Positions 12,119 through 23,965 are shown, counted from the stretch's first letter. The stretch is DNA of 64,000 bases from Rusavskia elegans (GCA_011316305.1 SAUG01000017.1:1-64000), one strand, 5' to 3'. Translations and numbers: made by a program. The notes: a model not told the origin generated them from the letters alone.

Positions 12119-14407
12119 ATGTCTGATCGAAAACCGCGAAGAAGTCCACCCAGGGCACCCGGCAGAAATGTGTCAGGTCAGTAGTATACCAAAATCCTCT
12201 CTGCATCAAGCGTTGACACTGATTATTGAAAGTGTTATCGCCGGGAACTTCCAGAAATGCGCCAACTTCCCAGTCGTCCACCTATACCACTTGGACATTT
12301 ACCCAACCTGCTGAGCAGCAGCAAGGCTCCGGCTCGACAGGCGACAATACGTCTGCGAACCAAGCTCGAGTGGCGAATAGGACCATCGCAGAGACAACCT
12401 TAAATAATTTCAGCGATGTCGAACTCCAAGGTGTTCTTTTTCGTTATTACCATCAACGTGATCCACGTAGTCGTCCCTCGATGGACGAAGTCCGTAATCG
12501 CCTCGCGACTTTGTTGGGTATTGTAGGACCCCGTGGCCTGCCTGCTCGGGACGCTGCCATACTCCTGGCTCAAGCGCGATGGGGTGCCACTGTGGCTCTG
12601 CGACAGTTCATCAATAACACTCGTCCCCAGCTTCAGCAAGAAGTTGGAAGAGTTCGAAACCCGCCTTCAGAAGGTTGGTGCTACCCAGCAATCTTCGAAA
12701 CTGTCAGTCCACTAACGGCGATCTAGACCATAAACCCGATCCTAAGGATGACGGCGACGATGGGCAGCCTATTCCTGCAGGAGTTGATATCATTGACATT
12801 GAAGATCCAACCCAGCCTCATCGCAGAGGTAGGCATCATTCATCAGAATGCTAGTTGAAACTTTTACTAATATGGTTTGACTGTAGCCAAGGCTGTCTAT
12901 CACCACCAGATCCGACGGTATCTGATTGAACGCGATCAACGTCGGTATGGCAACTACCGTAGGTCTTCCCCTAACAACAAACGGGCAAGACACTCACTAG
13001 CACAGGATATAAACGGACAAAAGGCAAGAAATTCGAAGATCAGACTGCACCCCATCCGAAACAGTTGCGCTGGGGTTTCGATAAGCGAGACAAGCAGAGA
13101 CACTTCCCAGCAGTAAGTCAATGCTCTCATGTACACAGGCTATCATCTGTTGATCTTCATTAGATTCTCTTCCGATACAAGAGAGCTGGATATGAAGACC
13201 CAGACGATGCCTTAGGTTTCATGCGGTGGCGTGGCCATTGGGTTGTTGATATCGATAGATTTCCACTCACAGACTTCACCCATATCCCAAGCACTCTCGC
13301 CGGCAATGTCGAAGGGGGGTTGCTCGAGGCGATCGAGCGACTCGATAGTCGGGTCAAGCATCAAGACCTCTCAGCGAGGCTGTTCAGCCCGAAAATCCGG
13401 GAACGTCCGACACCTGGACAATTGAAGGCGCGAGACAACAAGTTATCACAGGCGATGCGGTATGACTCGTGGCATAATTACTCTCTATATGGTCGGTCCA
13501 GCTAACGAGATGAAATAGTCGCTTCCGTGAGAGAAACGGCATGGTGACTTGGAAAAGTCCTCCAGGCGGCGGGGATGCTTACCAGAAATGGGTGGAAGAG
13601 AATCTACCGGCCCACCTGAAGGCCCAAAACACCACTCTTGGCTTCGGACCGCTTACACCTTTTCAGTTGGAAGAGATCAAAAGTAGCTCGATCGGGCAAT
13701 ACTCGAGCCGATCGAAGTCCGGGGACCCTGCCAAACGGGCAAAGTACCTCACCGAGCACAAGCTCAGACTGGAGCGTCTTCGGAAATCTGATATCAGAGA
13801 GCCCAAGAAATTTGATATCAAAAAGCTCAAGAAGTTTGATTTCAAAGGGCTCAAGACAGACTTGGCTGAGCCCATCTCCGATTCCGGGTCCGAGACCGCG
13901 ACCGACCACGACGGGCCAGACTCCCGTTACGACAACCCTCGGAATGCGGCGGAAGAGGCAGCACTCCACGACGCAATGCTTCCGACAATTCTGCAATTCC
14001 TCGACATCACTGGAGACCTGCCACTGATCGCTCACTGGCAAGCAAGTTATATGATAATCCTCCATGAAATCGACCGCCAGCTCCGCGATTGGGCGAAGCG
14101 CCAAGGTGTACCTCTTGTGGATCTTGTCGGGTATGGGTTTTGGACTGGGGGCATCATGAGCGTCCACTCTGCAAAGCTTGAGGCGACGCCGTTGGCGACA
14201 AAATTGGCCGAGATCGAGCAGGAGGAGGAGCAGAAGAAGAGACAGAGGGCGGCCGCACAGGGTGAGCTTGAAGAGGAGGACGAAGAAGACGACGATGTGG
14301 AGATGGGCGAAGATGATGAATCAGAAGAAGAGGAGGAGGGCGCGATGGATGAAGGAGACACCGATGACGAGGATGAGGCCGAGCACTCCGCCCAGTCGGA
14401 TGTCTGA
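12119..14407 (+). CDS. RLN/RMP-family protein, 654 aa, seven exons
   Basis: Exons 12119-12176, 12233-12673, 12727-12828, 12887-12958, 13006-13112, 13164-13459 and 13519-14407 join in frame to 654 residues. The introns are 47-59 nt with tactaat and gctaac branch sites. Block i is AVYHHQIRRYLIERD (about 203). Block ii is FPAILFRYKRAG (about 260). The core includes GHWVVDIDRF, GGLLEAIERLDSR and LSARL (283-333); its usual RMP is replaced by RLF. RFRERNGMVTWKSP follows at 360, then LKAQNTTLGFGPLTPFQLEE. The C-terminal domain (HWQASY...LRDW...FWTGG) is near 500-560. The last 90 residues are Glu/Asp-rich. Residues 75-165 (LPARDAAILLAQARWGATVA) look UBA-like, a weak inference. Function unknown; the acidic tail would suit a chromatin or adaptor role, but that is a guess. 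Confidence 0.75.
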
Positions 14408-15132
14408 CTTCCTTGGCTCCCGAGCCCTTGATCTCCTTTAGCCGAGTCGTAATGCTTGGAGTTATTTGGATAGACTCGCTGAGGTTTTGGTAGAAGACAT
14501 TACGAAGTCTGAATGCGAATTAATCTGATATCAGCCTTCTTGCCTGGCTTCCTTCTCTATTTGTGCGTTTGGACAAAGAGCAATTAGGCCTTTGTGATGT
14601 ATTTTCTGCGCTCTCACGTTCTTTTCCAGCTATACTAGGCTCTACACGATGGGGTTCATGGCCTCTTGGATGGGTAGTCGCTCTGCTTCTAAATCTATGA
14701 TCTCCAACTTTAGTGACCTGGCTCATGGCCCTCTTCATCATTTTCATTACATACTCGTCCACTTGCTCGTAAAGCTGCCGCCACATGACTAGGTTATTTG
14801 ATTTGGGATAATCAGGTGCTCACCCAATGTTGAGGAGCTCTTTCTACTCTAGGACATTCCCTGGGTGACATGACGTTGCAAGGAGTTGCGCGTCGCCATG
14901 CTTGGGATTCAACAGCATATCCCTTGTTCTACGCGACTTTCTGTCGATACCTTGGACTTCGACAACTTCCCCACCAACCAGTATATAACCACTGTTCCTC
15001 GTGTCTCTCATCAGTTATCAGCCCCCAAATTTCTTATAAATGCTGCCTTCGTGAACCCAGCCCATTTCTATTCTCATAAGTCCACCTTTTGGTTCCTTGC
15101 TCATCCAGCGGACTCTTGTTCCCACGACCACG
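14408..15132. other. Intergenic region
   Basis: Terminator and leader sequence between two + strand genes. No open frame here has a domain. The stretch before 15133 is pyrimidine-rich, as is usual for fungal leaders. Confidence 0.5.
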
Positions 15133-16665
15133 ATGGCGAAGAGTGCGAGAAAGCCACAAGCGAAGCATGTTCTGTCAGTCAAGAAGAAAAACACCGAACG
15201 CGTCAAAGAAAGCAGGGTCACAAAACCGGCTAGGAAATTGCCCACCAGAAACATACTTTCGACGCCTAGCAAACATGGCATGCGAACAAGAGCTAAGTCG
15301 ACGATGGGAAGCGATGAGCAAATTTCTTCTTATACACCTCCCAACAGAAAAAAGCCATCGGAAATCGATGAGGCGTATTACACGTCCTTGAGTCAAGAGA
15401 TCCAGAAAACGCCAAAAACACCCAAGTCGAGGAGAACGCCACGGACGAAGAGGGCTGTAGAGACTCCAGAGACACCCCCGAACCAATCGCCCGCCAACGA
15501 AAAGCGGATCAACATTACGTTTGTTTGGGATCTCCTCGCAACCGACCGGTCCTTTTGGGATACGATCCGAGAGACAAGTTCAAGCCAGGGATCTCCAGGT
15601 AGGAGCTTTGCCGACCAAGATATAAATCAAATCATGAAACGCCTCAACCGCCAAGTCGCCCATCGAATTGACAATTACAAGGTCGAGGACTACGGTTTCA
15701 TGTCGTCTTCTTCTTCTAGCGAGCATGACCCCCGTGAACAAAATCCGATCACAGAAGAAGAAAAGGGCGAACTTCAACTTGCACTATTCCCCTCGCTGCA
15801 GCACCTGGTTGAGTTGACTAAACGTCAGCCGCGCCGTATCGACACTAGTCTGTGCTATCTCGACCAATTTCGAGTACTTCACAAAGAGCTTCAGGACATC
15901 TGGCAATTCCAGGGACATGCCAAGGCCGTTCCTGCTCTCTTCCAACTCGAAGCTTGGAGTGGTGATATCATCGGCTGGCGTTCATCAAACTACACCAACG
16001 GCGACGAACGCTTTTCGGCCTCGGTCGTCGAGACGCGCTTTCAAAATTGGCGCGCCGAGATGCCGTCAACTTCTCCCATTATCGATTACAGCATGCCGGA
16101 CGTTGATGATTCCGATCTCGAAATGCAGTCGATCGATCCTCGCTACTACATCGACTCCTCAAGCCCACTTCACAGCCGTTCATCCCCTACTCCGCAAAAG
16201 GGCCACCGCCGCGTCATGTCCGCCCTCTACGACAAGGATCGCGACATCGGATTCCTCCCCACGCCACGAGAGATCCAATCCTACCAAGCTGGTGAAGTAC
16301 CATCCACTACACTGACTGGGCTTGGGATGTCAGACCCTGGCATCATTGATACAGATTCATCGGATCCCATTCAAGAAGCCTATCTCCGAGAGACTCCCGA
16401 TATTCGCATCTACGAAGAAGGGAACGCCACGCCGCTGCAGAGTAGTGACCCGCATGGTTACACGTCTAGTCAGGGAAGTGTGTCGAGTAACAAAGAAAAC
16501 AATCGGCGATTGATGGAACAAGTCATGGAAGAGCAACGACTAGAGGCGATGAGAGAACCTTCTCCGAGCAATAGCCAGGACAACATTGATCCGGCTGATG
16601 AGACCTGGGCTAGGAATGAGAGGCTGGGGGAGGTTTGGGAGATGGAGATGAGGAGCGATTTGTGA
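15133..16665 (+). CDS. Intronless 510-aa protein with the family C-terminal domain
   Basis: A single open frame from the ATG at 15133 (context ACCACGATGG) to TGA at 16665. An upstream in-frame extension to 15097 lacks an ATG. The first 120 residues are Lys/Arg/Thr/Pro-rich with repeated TPK/TPR words, a likely disordered, DNA- or nucleus-compatible tail. Residues 217-290 match the C-terminal domain of its neighbours: ELQLALFPSLQHLVEL, then LHKELQDIWQF, PALFQLEAWSGD and IIGW. Blocks i-iii of the family are absent, so it is a related but truncated architecture. The remainder is Ser/Asp/Pro-rich. It lies 725 bp downstream of a full member, in the same orientation. Function unknown. Confidence 0.75.
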   Translation: MAKSARKPQAKHVLSVKKKNTERVKESRVTKPARKLPTRNILSTPSKHGMRTRAKSTMGSDEQISSYTPPNRKKPSEIDEAYYTSLSQEIQKTPKTPKSRRTPRTKRAVETPETPPNQSPANEKRINITFVWDLLATDRSFWDTIRETSSSQGSPGRSFADQDINQIMKRLNRQVAHRIDNYKVEDYGFMSSSSSSEHDPREQNPITEEEKGELQLALFPSLQHLVELTKRQPRRIDTSLCYLDQFRVLHKELQDIWQFQGHAKAVPALFQLEAWSGDIIGWRSSNYTNGDERFSASVVETRFQNWRAEMPSTSPIIDYSMPDVDDSDLEMQSIDPRYYIDSSSPLHSRSSPTPQKGHRRVMSALYDKDRDIGFLPTPREIQSYQAGEVPSTTLTGLGMSDPGIIDTDSSDPIQEAYLRETPDIRIYEEGNATPLQSSDPHGYTSSQGSVSSNKENNRRLMEQVMEEQRLEAMREPSPSNSQDNIDPADETWARNERLGEVWEMEMRSDL

Positions 16666-17195
16666 AAGGGCTACGGTTCCTTACCTCCTCTGACAGTGGC
16701 TATGGTCTGGCAGACGGATGTCTACTTCTTCTCCTGACCGGGCGTGTCGACGTTGTACGCTCTGTACTTGCTGGATCTTTCTTGTCTGTTCAGAGGGTCA
16801 TGCGGAGAGAGTGCTATGTGAGGCTCTGGCAGCGTGAAAGGCCTGTCGACCTCCTTTGATCATGATCTTTCATTTTATGATTTGAGGGCAGTGATGTTGA
16901 GAGCAAGTGTATGAAGGGAATCTGGCTGAGCTCCTCACAATATATGATTGGAGTGGAGACATTGATATGTGATAGCAGGCTTAGGGATACTATGGATATA
17001 ATTATGATTGAGAATCCTAAATCGCCCTACAAGGAAAGTGAGTTGCACGATCGGGTGCTGACGTTACAGAGGAGCGCTTGTCGGTTAGAGGGATAAGCGC
17101 TTTTCTTACGACACAGCACTAGCTAATCTAGGCTGGTACCTAACTTAAGCCTGGCACTATGTACCTTGGTCTCAATTACTCCGTATTTTCCTTTG
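16666..17195. other. Intergenic region
   Basis: The 3' flank of the preceding gene. Two open frames (16635-16859, 16911-17096) are short and featureless. Confidence 0.4.
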
Positions 17196-17590
17196 TGTGA
17201 GCCTACAAATAACCTACTAATATCCTGACCGTATAGGGCCCCCGTTTTTAGTATAGTTAGTTATAAGCCCGGCTTTATCCGCTTTAAGCCTCCGTATTAG
17301 AGGCGAGTTTAAAAGGTCGGCGACGCTAAGATTTACGTTATAAGACCCTAGCGGTTATATAACCCGCTATACCGTATTATAGATACTATAGGAGCCGGTA
17401 AAAGTACCGCGTTATAATACTCTAGTAGTTATAAAACCGGAGTTAGTAACGACCAGTTATAAATTACCTAAGGGTACTCCAGCTTAATATCCAGCATTAC
17501 CCTCGGCTGTTAAGCTAAGGGGGTGTATGAGCCTACAAGTAACCCACCAACATCCTGACCGTGTGGGGCCCCCGTTTTTAGTGCAGTCAC
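17196..17590. mobile_element. RIP-altered repeat remnant with flanking direct repeats
   Basis: About 65 bp starting at 17196 (gtgtgagcctacaaataacc) recur at about 17523 (gtatgagcctacaagtaacc). Differences are mostly C/T or G/A: aacctactaatatcc against aacccaccaacatcc, and gtatagggcc against gtgtggggcc. The left copy carries the T/A forms. Between the copies lie stop-rich ctata/ttataa words. It could be a tiny solo or truncated terminal-repeat element; no open frame. Confidence 0.5.
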
Positions 17591-18001
17591 TTTGTTCCCT
17601 TCAAGTCAGTCCTCCTAGAACGAGAAAAAATTTCAATAAATCTACTACTCTGTAATACTGCGCTTCGATCGCAGTAAGGTTCCTTGCAACACGTCCCATC
17701 AGGACGTCCTGCTATGCCTTGATTGAAGACGGCATAGTGCCCTAATTGACGAGTCTCCGGATGATGCGGCTGTCCATTCGGAAAAGTCCACAAGAGGGAA
17801 CTTCAAATCCGCTTTCGGAGGATTTATAATAGCAGCAACTGTGGTCTCAATAATAATGATCGTACATGGCTCTGAGGGAGAAGCTTACTCCGCTATGCGC
17901 CCTCCTCGCGACTTGCGCCTCCCTTCAGGGATCCCTAAGCCCGGGATACATGACTGTTGGTTTCGCATTCCTCTAGTCTTGGAGACTGTGAGTGTCCCAA
18001 G
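17591..18001. other. Intergenic, leader of the secreted-protein gene
   Basis: No gene seen. Only a short unsupported minus-strand frame is present. Confidence 0.4.
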
Positions 18002-19057
18002 ATGAAGATCCTTCGATTTCTCATCCCCGTTGTATTCCTCCGCTGTACAGTTCTAGCATCGCCTGTCTCGTTGTTACTTCCAGAATCCAACAATCACTCT
18101 CTTCCAGAAGTCTCGGCCAAGTGAGTACCACATCGCTGTCGTACGTGCGCGAAACTCACATGGAGGTGCAGTCATCAATCCCGTGTTGGCGCGCCACCAT
18201 TTCCCCCAGGTTTCACCGTTAGCTTCGAATTGGACGAAGAAAGGGAGGTTGATGATGAAGAAGTATTCGACGTTGCGATCACAGCCATATCGCATTTATC
18301 TCGTCAGGTATGGTACGACAGAGTAAGAATGGTTGGAATGGGCCTCACCGTAAGGTCGAAAGGGACTCGGAGATCGCCAGCAGTCTTCCTCCGCATGAGT
18401 TCATGGCATTCGTCAGATCTGCAGCCAAGTCATCTAATCCTTGCTATCCACCAAGTAATTTTTATTTTGACAGCTCGACAGAGGGGGTTCTTTGCGTTTC
18501 GTGCAAAGCTTTGGCTGGGAACCGACCTGATCGCACTCGTGTCATTGAACACGGTTCCGCCGCGTCAACCAAGCGGCATCGAAAACATATCGAGTGCTTT
18601 TAGTAGCGAGGGCATGCTGTTACCACCGGTTCATAATTTGGCTTCTCCTTCAGGCGAATTCATCGACCCGAAAGACCCTCACTACAAGATATGTTGGAAA
18701 TACGATGGACTACCTGTCAAAAACGTGTTATTTGAAACAGCACTGATTGACACATTGACTACCCTTGCATCGCAAAATCATAGAGTGCCATTTGGAGATG
18801 TGACAGGGTACAGCGTTGACGACGGTATCAACTCTGTCGTGTTGTCAATCGTTCGGAGGTCAGGTCAGACCGTGGACCATGATACAGTCATTCGAGCGTT
18901 TGTGGATCTTATATCGCAAGCCGTCTATGGTAGGGAATCTCTCACAGAGATGGATTTTCAACTCTTGCATGACAACGTTGAAGTTGCCTCGGGCGTTTTG
19001 TTCAGACCTAAACGCCCTGGAAACGCCAATCTTCCGGCAGGATCTACAAGCACGTGA
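18002..19057 (+). CDS. Putative secreted two-repeat fungal protein, 334 aa
   Basis: Exon 1 (18002-18120) encodes MKILRFLIPVVFLRCTVLAS, a good signal peptide. A 51-nt intron (18121-18171, gtgagt...gtgcag) joins in frame to exon 2 (18172-19057). The later acceptor at 18209 would break the frame, which decided the choice. The mature part appears to hold two related segments: FTVSFELDEE...EEVFDVAITAISHLS (about 55-85) with a hydrophobic helix-rich tail to 150, and YKICWKYDG...LFETALIDTLTTLA (about 200-240) followed by VIRAFVDL and MDFQLLHDNVEVASGVLF. This resembles a large fungal group of small secreted hypothetical proteins; I infer the resemblance from pattern memory only. No catalytic motif is seen. 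Possible effector or wall-associated protein, unproven. Confidence 0.6.
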
Positions 19058-20027
19058 GGAATCGTCGCCCGGAAATACATGGTCAGTCTATTGTGGTAGC
19101 AGTTTGTGGGGTGCTGGAATCTAAGGAAACCATTGTACTTATACAGACTGTCCCTTTCGTTATGCAGCACTCCGATTAGGAGTGACCCCGGTTGACTGGC
19201 ATAGACGATACGGCTAGAATCATATGCCTTCCCGCGTTTACTTCCTTTTATGTCATAGCGCTGAAGAAAGCTCGAATTTCCATCGTTGTGCCCGCTCAGG
19301 CCCCTTTTCAGCACACATCTACTTTATGGTCGTGGGACTCTGGTATCAATGATATACAGTGCTGCAACTGATCAACGTCTGTCACACATGCACCTATCAC
19401 GCATACCGCATACCAAAGGGTGCCATATCTTTCGCCAAGGTCTTGCCGTATCCGAGCAGTGACTACACAGATACCATTGCGTGCAAGAGTAATAACATCT
19501 TCGTCAGAGTCGGCATATATACATTGCCATATGGTGGATATTCTCTGGAAGACCCCGTCCACCGAAAGCATCATGTCTATCAGACTGCGGAAATGATATC
19601 TAAGGCCGAAAAGCGAACAAATACTGACTTAGCGAGGGATTAAGCTGTGGGACGAGCTGCGCAACAATCAGCAGACGTCTCTTGTGAGATCTGGCTCACA
19701 ATGCTTTACATCACAACTCGCAGACCAGTCGTTGAAGATTTCGCCCCTCTTCCTGACCCCTGATACGCCAGACCGACAAGTACGAACGCTTTGACCACGC
19801 TTTCTAAAGCCTGCTGCTTGCTGTCCATGCTTATAACACAGCACGATCAACCGCCAAGAGATCCATCAGCATGCTGCTTCTCATTAGCGACGACATTAGC
19901 GACGGTAAAGCCGCGTTGGAAACGTGATGACTGCTATACATATATCCATTCATCTGGTAGCAACCATGACACCACTTCTGTTCGGTAGCTCACTCTCACC
20001 CATCTAGAATCCTACATCTGATACAAT
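19058..20027. other. Intergenic region
   Basis: Only short overlapping frames on both strands, without domains. Confidence 0.4.
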
Positions 20028-20400
20028 ATGTCTCCCTCAACCTTCAATTCCCTGATCCTCCTCTTCACCCCCCTAACCCTCTCGCCAGCAGTGACTCCTC
20101 CTACCCCTCTCTCGCCCCTCGGCTCTCCTCTCTGCATCCCCTTCACCATAACCACCCCTACCGGCCCCCTCCCCATCCTCTAAAGCATCAAAATCCCAAA
20201 CTTCGGCATCACAAACGTCTGGCCCAATGGCGGTCGCCCACCCACCTGGCTCCGCCCCGTCGATCTCGCCAGCACGAATCTCCTATTGGATATCACGATC
20301 GCAACATACGCTACGAGACCCTCCGATGAGATGGCGGGTATGGGACTATTGGACCTGAAAGTAGTAGGTTGTTGGAGATAATAAAGGAGAGGGTGGTGGT
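20028..20400 (+). pseudogene. Broken small secreted-protein gene
   Basis: ATG at 20028 opens a frame with a hydrophobic N-terminus (SLILLFTPLTLSPAV) and Pro/Thr-rich sequence, and stops at TAA 20181-20183 after 51 codons. The same frame stays open beyond the stop (IKIPNFGITNVWPNGGRPP and on) to about 20380. A signal-peptide start followed by an early stop and a continuing coding-like frame suggests a pseudogene of a secreted protein. It could instead be a 51-residue peptide gene. Confidence 0.35.
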
Positions 20401-21926
20401 GAAGCAGTCGGTGAAGCCGAGTGTGAATGGGAGTCGGGTGCTGGCGGCGCCGATGAGGAACAAGGATATTGCGTATGCGGCGGAAGGGTAAGTTCTATCT
20501 TACAGTAAAGCGTCTTTTATTGGCTATTTTCTTTCTTTTTCTCTAATTTTTTTTTTTTTTTGTTCCTCTTTCTCGTGGTTCGATTTTGTTATCACGGAGA
20601 TAATATACCTAGTTCTTTCTTCCGCTTCTCTTTTTCCGGCCTTGCGTATGGTTGCTAGGCACGACGACTTGAGTGCAGCCGAAAAATAAAACCCGGAGGA
20701 AAGCTCTACAGCAGACACTACAACCCTCTTCTGCCTTTTCGTTTTTCTTTTGGCTAACCCCCTTACGCTTGAAATCCCATCCCATCAACCACTACGAATA
20801 CCAAGGTCTAACGAACGCCTTACACGATGTTCTGGAATCGAACGCAACTGCAACACACCGGGTTGGGTCCCGTTAGGGAAAAGAATGGGGTTGGAAAATG
20901 GCATACCTGACTGAGCCTGACCAGGAGCCTCCCCATCGTCGTCGGCTGTCCCATTTCACGGGCGTGCTGTTGGTGCAGAGGGATCTTTAATTTCCTGAGG
21001 AACTGCGGGTTCAGTGAGTTATGATAGGGTGATGTTCGGTTGGGTTCGGTGGAGGAAGGGTGGTGATCAAGGGACTTGGATGATATGATGAGTTATCTGA
21101 AGTGCTGTTTGATGATCTGGCGTCGGAGTATGGAAGAGTGGGCTTTCATGACTTTGGTAGCTGCCGCTGGGTTCTAATGTGATATTCTTTTTCTATGATG
21201 GAGTGTTGTCGAGATATCGTGACAACATGATTGATATCATCCCAGAATTTCATCTCGAATCGAATTTCCTTGTTCAGTATCGCCAACTAAACGCACTCAG
21301 CCTGAAGCATCAATGAGCTCTCCGAACTAGGGTGCGGTCCTCTGCCAATTTGCTCTTGCTCAAAGGTGGGAAATGTGTGCGACACTTGCGCTTGACCATG
21401 AAGGTGCTCATGTCCATTCGAAAGGGCTGTTTGTCTCCTGCAGATGACAGAAGCTGAACACCCCTGTGAATGGCGTCCGTCCTCGTGGCCTTGGAAACCC
21501 GCGATTGGCAAACATCTCCTTGATTTCACTTGTGAGCTGCGCTTATAAAACGGCCTCCTAATGGGCATCTCTCGCTTCCTCGCGTCGCCCGATGATGTAT
21601 ACATTCTCACGCGCGTCTTTTTCGCCTTTCACCCATTGTCATGCTGTTGTGTGGATTGAGAAAATGTCGACGGATGGCGGACGCGCCCTCTGCTCGTCAC
21701 AAAAGGCTGGGTGGAGATCTGTCATTGTTATGACATGAATGGTTAGGATGTGGTATTTCTTTGAAGGTGCGGGCCTTGTTTCTTACCGTGTTTACGTCTT
21801 TCTCCACATCCCACCCTGCGTACTGCACCTTACTTGGTAACTGTACAGCAACAATTCTATACATCCTCGCCAAGTTGCCAATTCCCAAGTACCATTATAA
21901 AATTGGAGGAAGTGCAAGACCTTGAT
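20401..21926. other. Long intergenic region
   Basis: Contains a T-tract (about 20549-20562) and short frames on both strands without domains (for example 21610-21287 minus). Nothing I can support as a gene. Confidence 0.4.
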
Positions 21927-23965
21927 ATGTCAGACATAGATAAGGAGGACAGTGATTCTATGCAAGAGCACGATACGACAATCTCTGAGGGTTCTCAAAT
22001 CGAGAACGAGGAAGACTACATCTTACCTGACGGTGCGGTCGTCAAAGCAATTCGACATGAACATATACGTGCCGAGCTACTCCAAGCAGCAGAAGCTAGC
22101 TATGAGTGGACCCATCCGCAGCCTCACGGAGAGGCGCCAGACGACCGTACAGCGCCGGTGGCTTTCCCTGCTGATCAATTAGACGTGAGTAATGTTCTGC
22201 ATGTTTCTCAGACCTACATTCTTGGCATGTTGAGCATTTGGTGCATCCACGAAAATAACGATCAGATGCCCTGCGGATGGATTGCATGGTACATGATGAA
22301 TAGTGAACGGATGACCGCACCCCAGCAATACAGATTCATAATTTGACGTGATCCTGTGCAAAACTTAATACTGACATTGGGAACAATACAGTGGGGATGG
22401 ACAAGACAATTATACCCACCCATCAACTTCGTTCTGGAGAAGGGGGAATACAAGCACCCGGATTATGAAGTGCAAGACTGGTACCACAAGGGGAGACTTG
22501 TTCTTGACCTTGATGGCAGACGCATGAGATATTTCCATCATTTGCCGGTTGTCTGCTCGACGAACATCCCAGGCGGCCATATTGAGGCTCTAATGCGTCT
22601 CGACGATCGAACTACCTATGCAGATATCAGAGGGAGAATGCCACCCAAGATGGTCGTCAAATGCAAGGGTGTTTTGAAGGAAAAGCCGCAGTGAGTGTTC
22701 GAAACTCCTTCTTGGTGACCCGTTGGGAAGTCCCCTCTTCATACGCTGTACATATGAAATTCAAGATGGAGCAGGTGTTAACACATACTAGAAAAGGAAC
22801 AAATGCTTTGAGCGCCGCAGCCAGAGTATTTCGCGAAACTACGGGAATGCTCAGCTGGAGTCTTCGAGCAGGCAGCGATACATTCAACAACTACATCCTA
22901 GAAAATTTGCCTGCAGACTTATAGGCGAGGAATACCACTCGTGGGTGGCGCGACATTGTAAGCAGAGCTCAGAGATAATTTTTTCCTTAGCTTTGCTGAC
23001 ATCAGGATCAACTCTAGTCGAAAGCTGAGATCGCAACCATCCGAGAACCGACTATAGGCAGCAGACCGGAACAAGCCCGGAAGCGGTCTTCTTCAGGTAA
23101 GGCGCGAGCATTGCGAGAAAAGAACATCAAAAAGCGAAAGGCGGCGGCCAGTGCCGAACGGGAAAAGGCTGTCGCAAATGATGGAAGTGACGATGACCTT
23201 ACTATAGGCGATGCAGATGGTTTAGATGAGAGCGACTTCTCAGAGATTGACGAGCTCATGGACGAAGCTACCGCAGATTCCAGCACCATGTTCACCGACG
23301 TTCCAGATATCAGATTGAAGATACCCTCTTCGGCCGAGGAAGTTATTGCGCTCCGCGACGCCCTCATCGGCACCATACACCAGGCGAGGACTGTACTTGG
23401 GGAGTTCGCGCCGGTTATTTACGAGCCGCATTCATACGCCTGGCAGGTCGAAAGTATCCAAAAACAATTCGGAGAGAAGTATGAAATTTCGAAACCTGGT
23501 CAAGGGAAAGCACCTACGTTGATACACCTGACTTTTTGGCCGGGTGGCATCCAAGACTGGCGATTAGCCAGATTCTGGGACGGCTCGGCTGAATACTTAG
23601 TTGAGGAGGATGGTACGGTTGGCTCACGGTATTCCCTGGGAAGCACAACAGAGGAGACCTCGGATGACGATTCAGCTGGAGAGTATCTTGTGGATGCTGG
23701 AGGAAATTGCAGTGAGGCACAGCCGGGCAGTGGTGAGACTTCAGAGCACACAGTTGCGCCGGCGATCTTCGAAGATGGAAATGCCATGGTGGATCAACGC
23801 TCCCATGATGGGGAAATGCGTTACGGTCCGGGAGGGTTGCTCGACTGGAGAGGGGTCGCAGATCAGGAGAACGAACAGGCTGGAGGAACCAGACAGGTCG
23901 GGATGTCAGAGACATCGGAAAGCAACAATCGTGACTTGGATGGGGACATTCTCGAGGAATCATAA
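21927..23965 (+). pseudogene. RLN/RMP-family gene with an internal TAG stop
   Basis: Exons 21927-22184, 22392-22690, 22792-22957 and 23018-23965 join to 557 codons, with a TAG at 22922-22924 (codon 230). The frame is otherwise consistent. Block i is degenerate (AVVKAIRHEHIRAELLQAA). The core is strong: GRLVLDLDGRRMRYFHHLP, then EALMRLDDR, YADIRGRMP. FRETTGMLSWSLRAGSD and NTTRGWRDI follow, and the stop falls just before this block, where the 12-kb gene has LKAQNTT. The C-terminal domain (PHSYAWQVESIQKQF...PTLIHL...FWPGGIQDW) is near 360-410. Intron 1 is 207 nt, unusually long, and may hide a lost exon for block ii. A shortened protein of 229 residues could be made; I judge it a recent pseudogene or an allele with a nonsense change. 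Confidence 0.6.

Noticed and set aside
13604..14167. A 187-codon minus-strand frame
   Set aside because: It is the shadow of the last exon of the 12.1-kb gene, which carries aligned family motifs.
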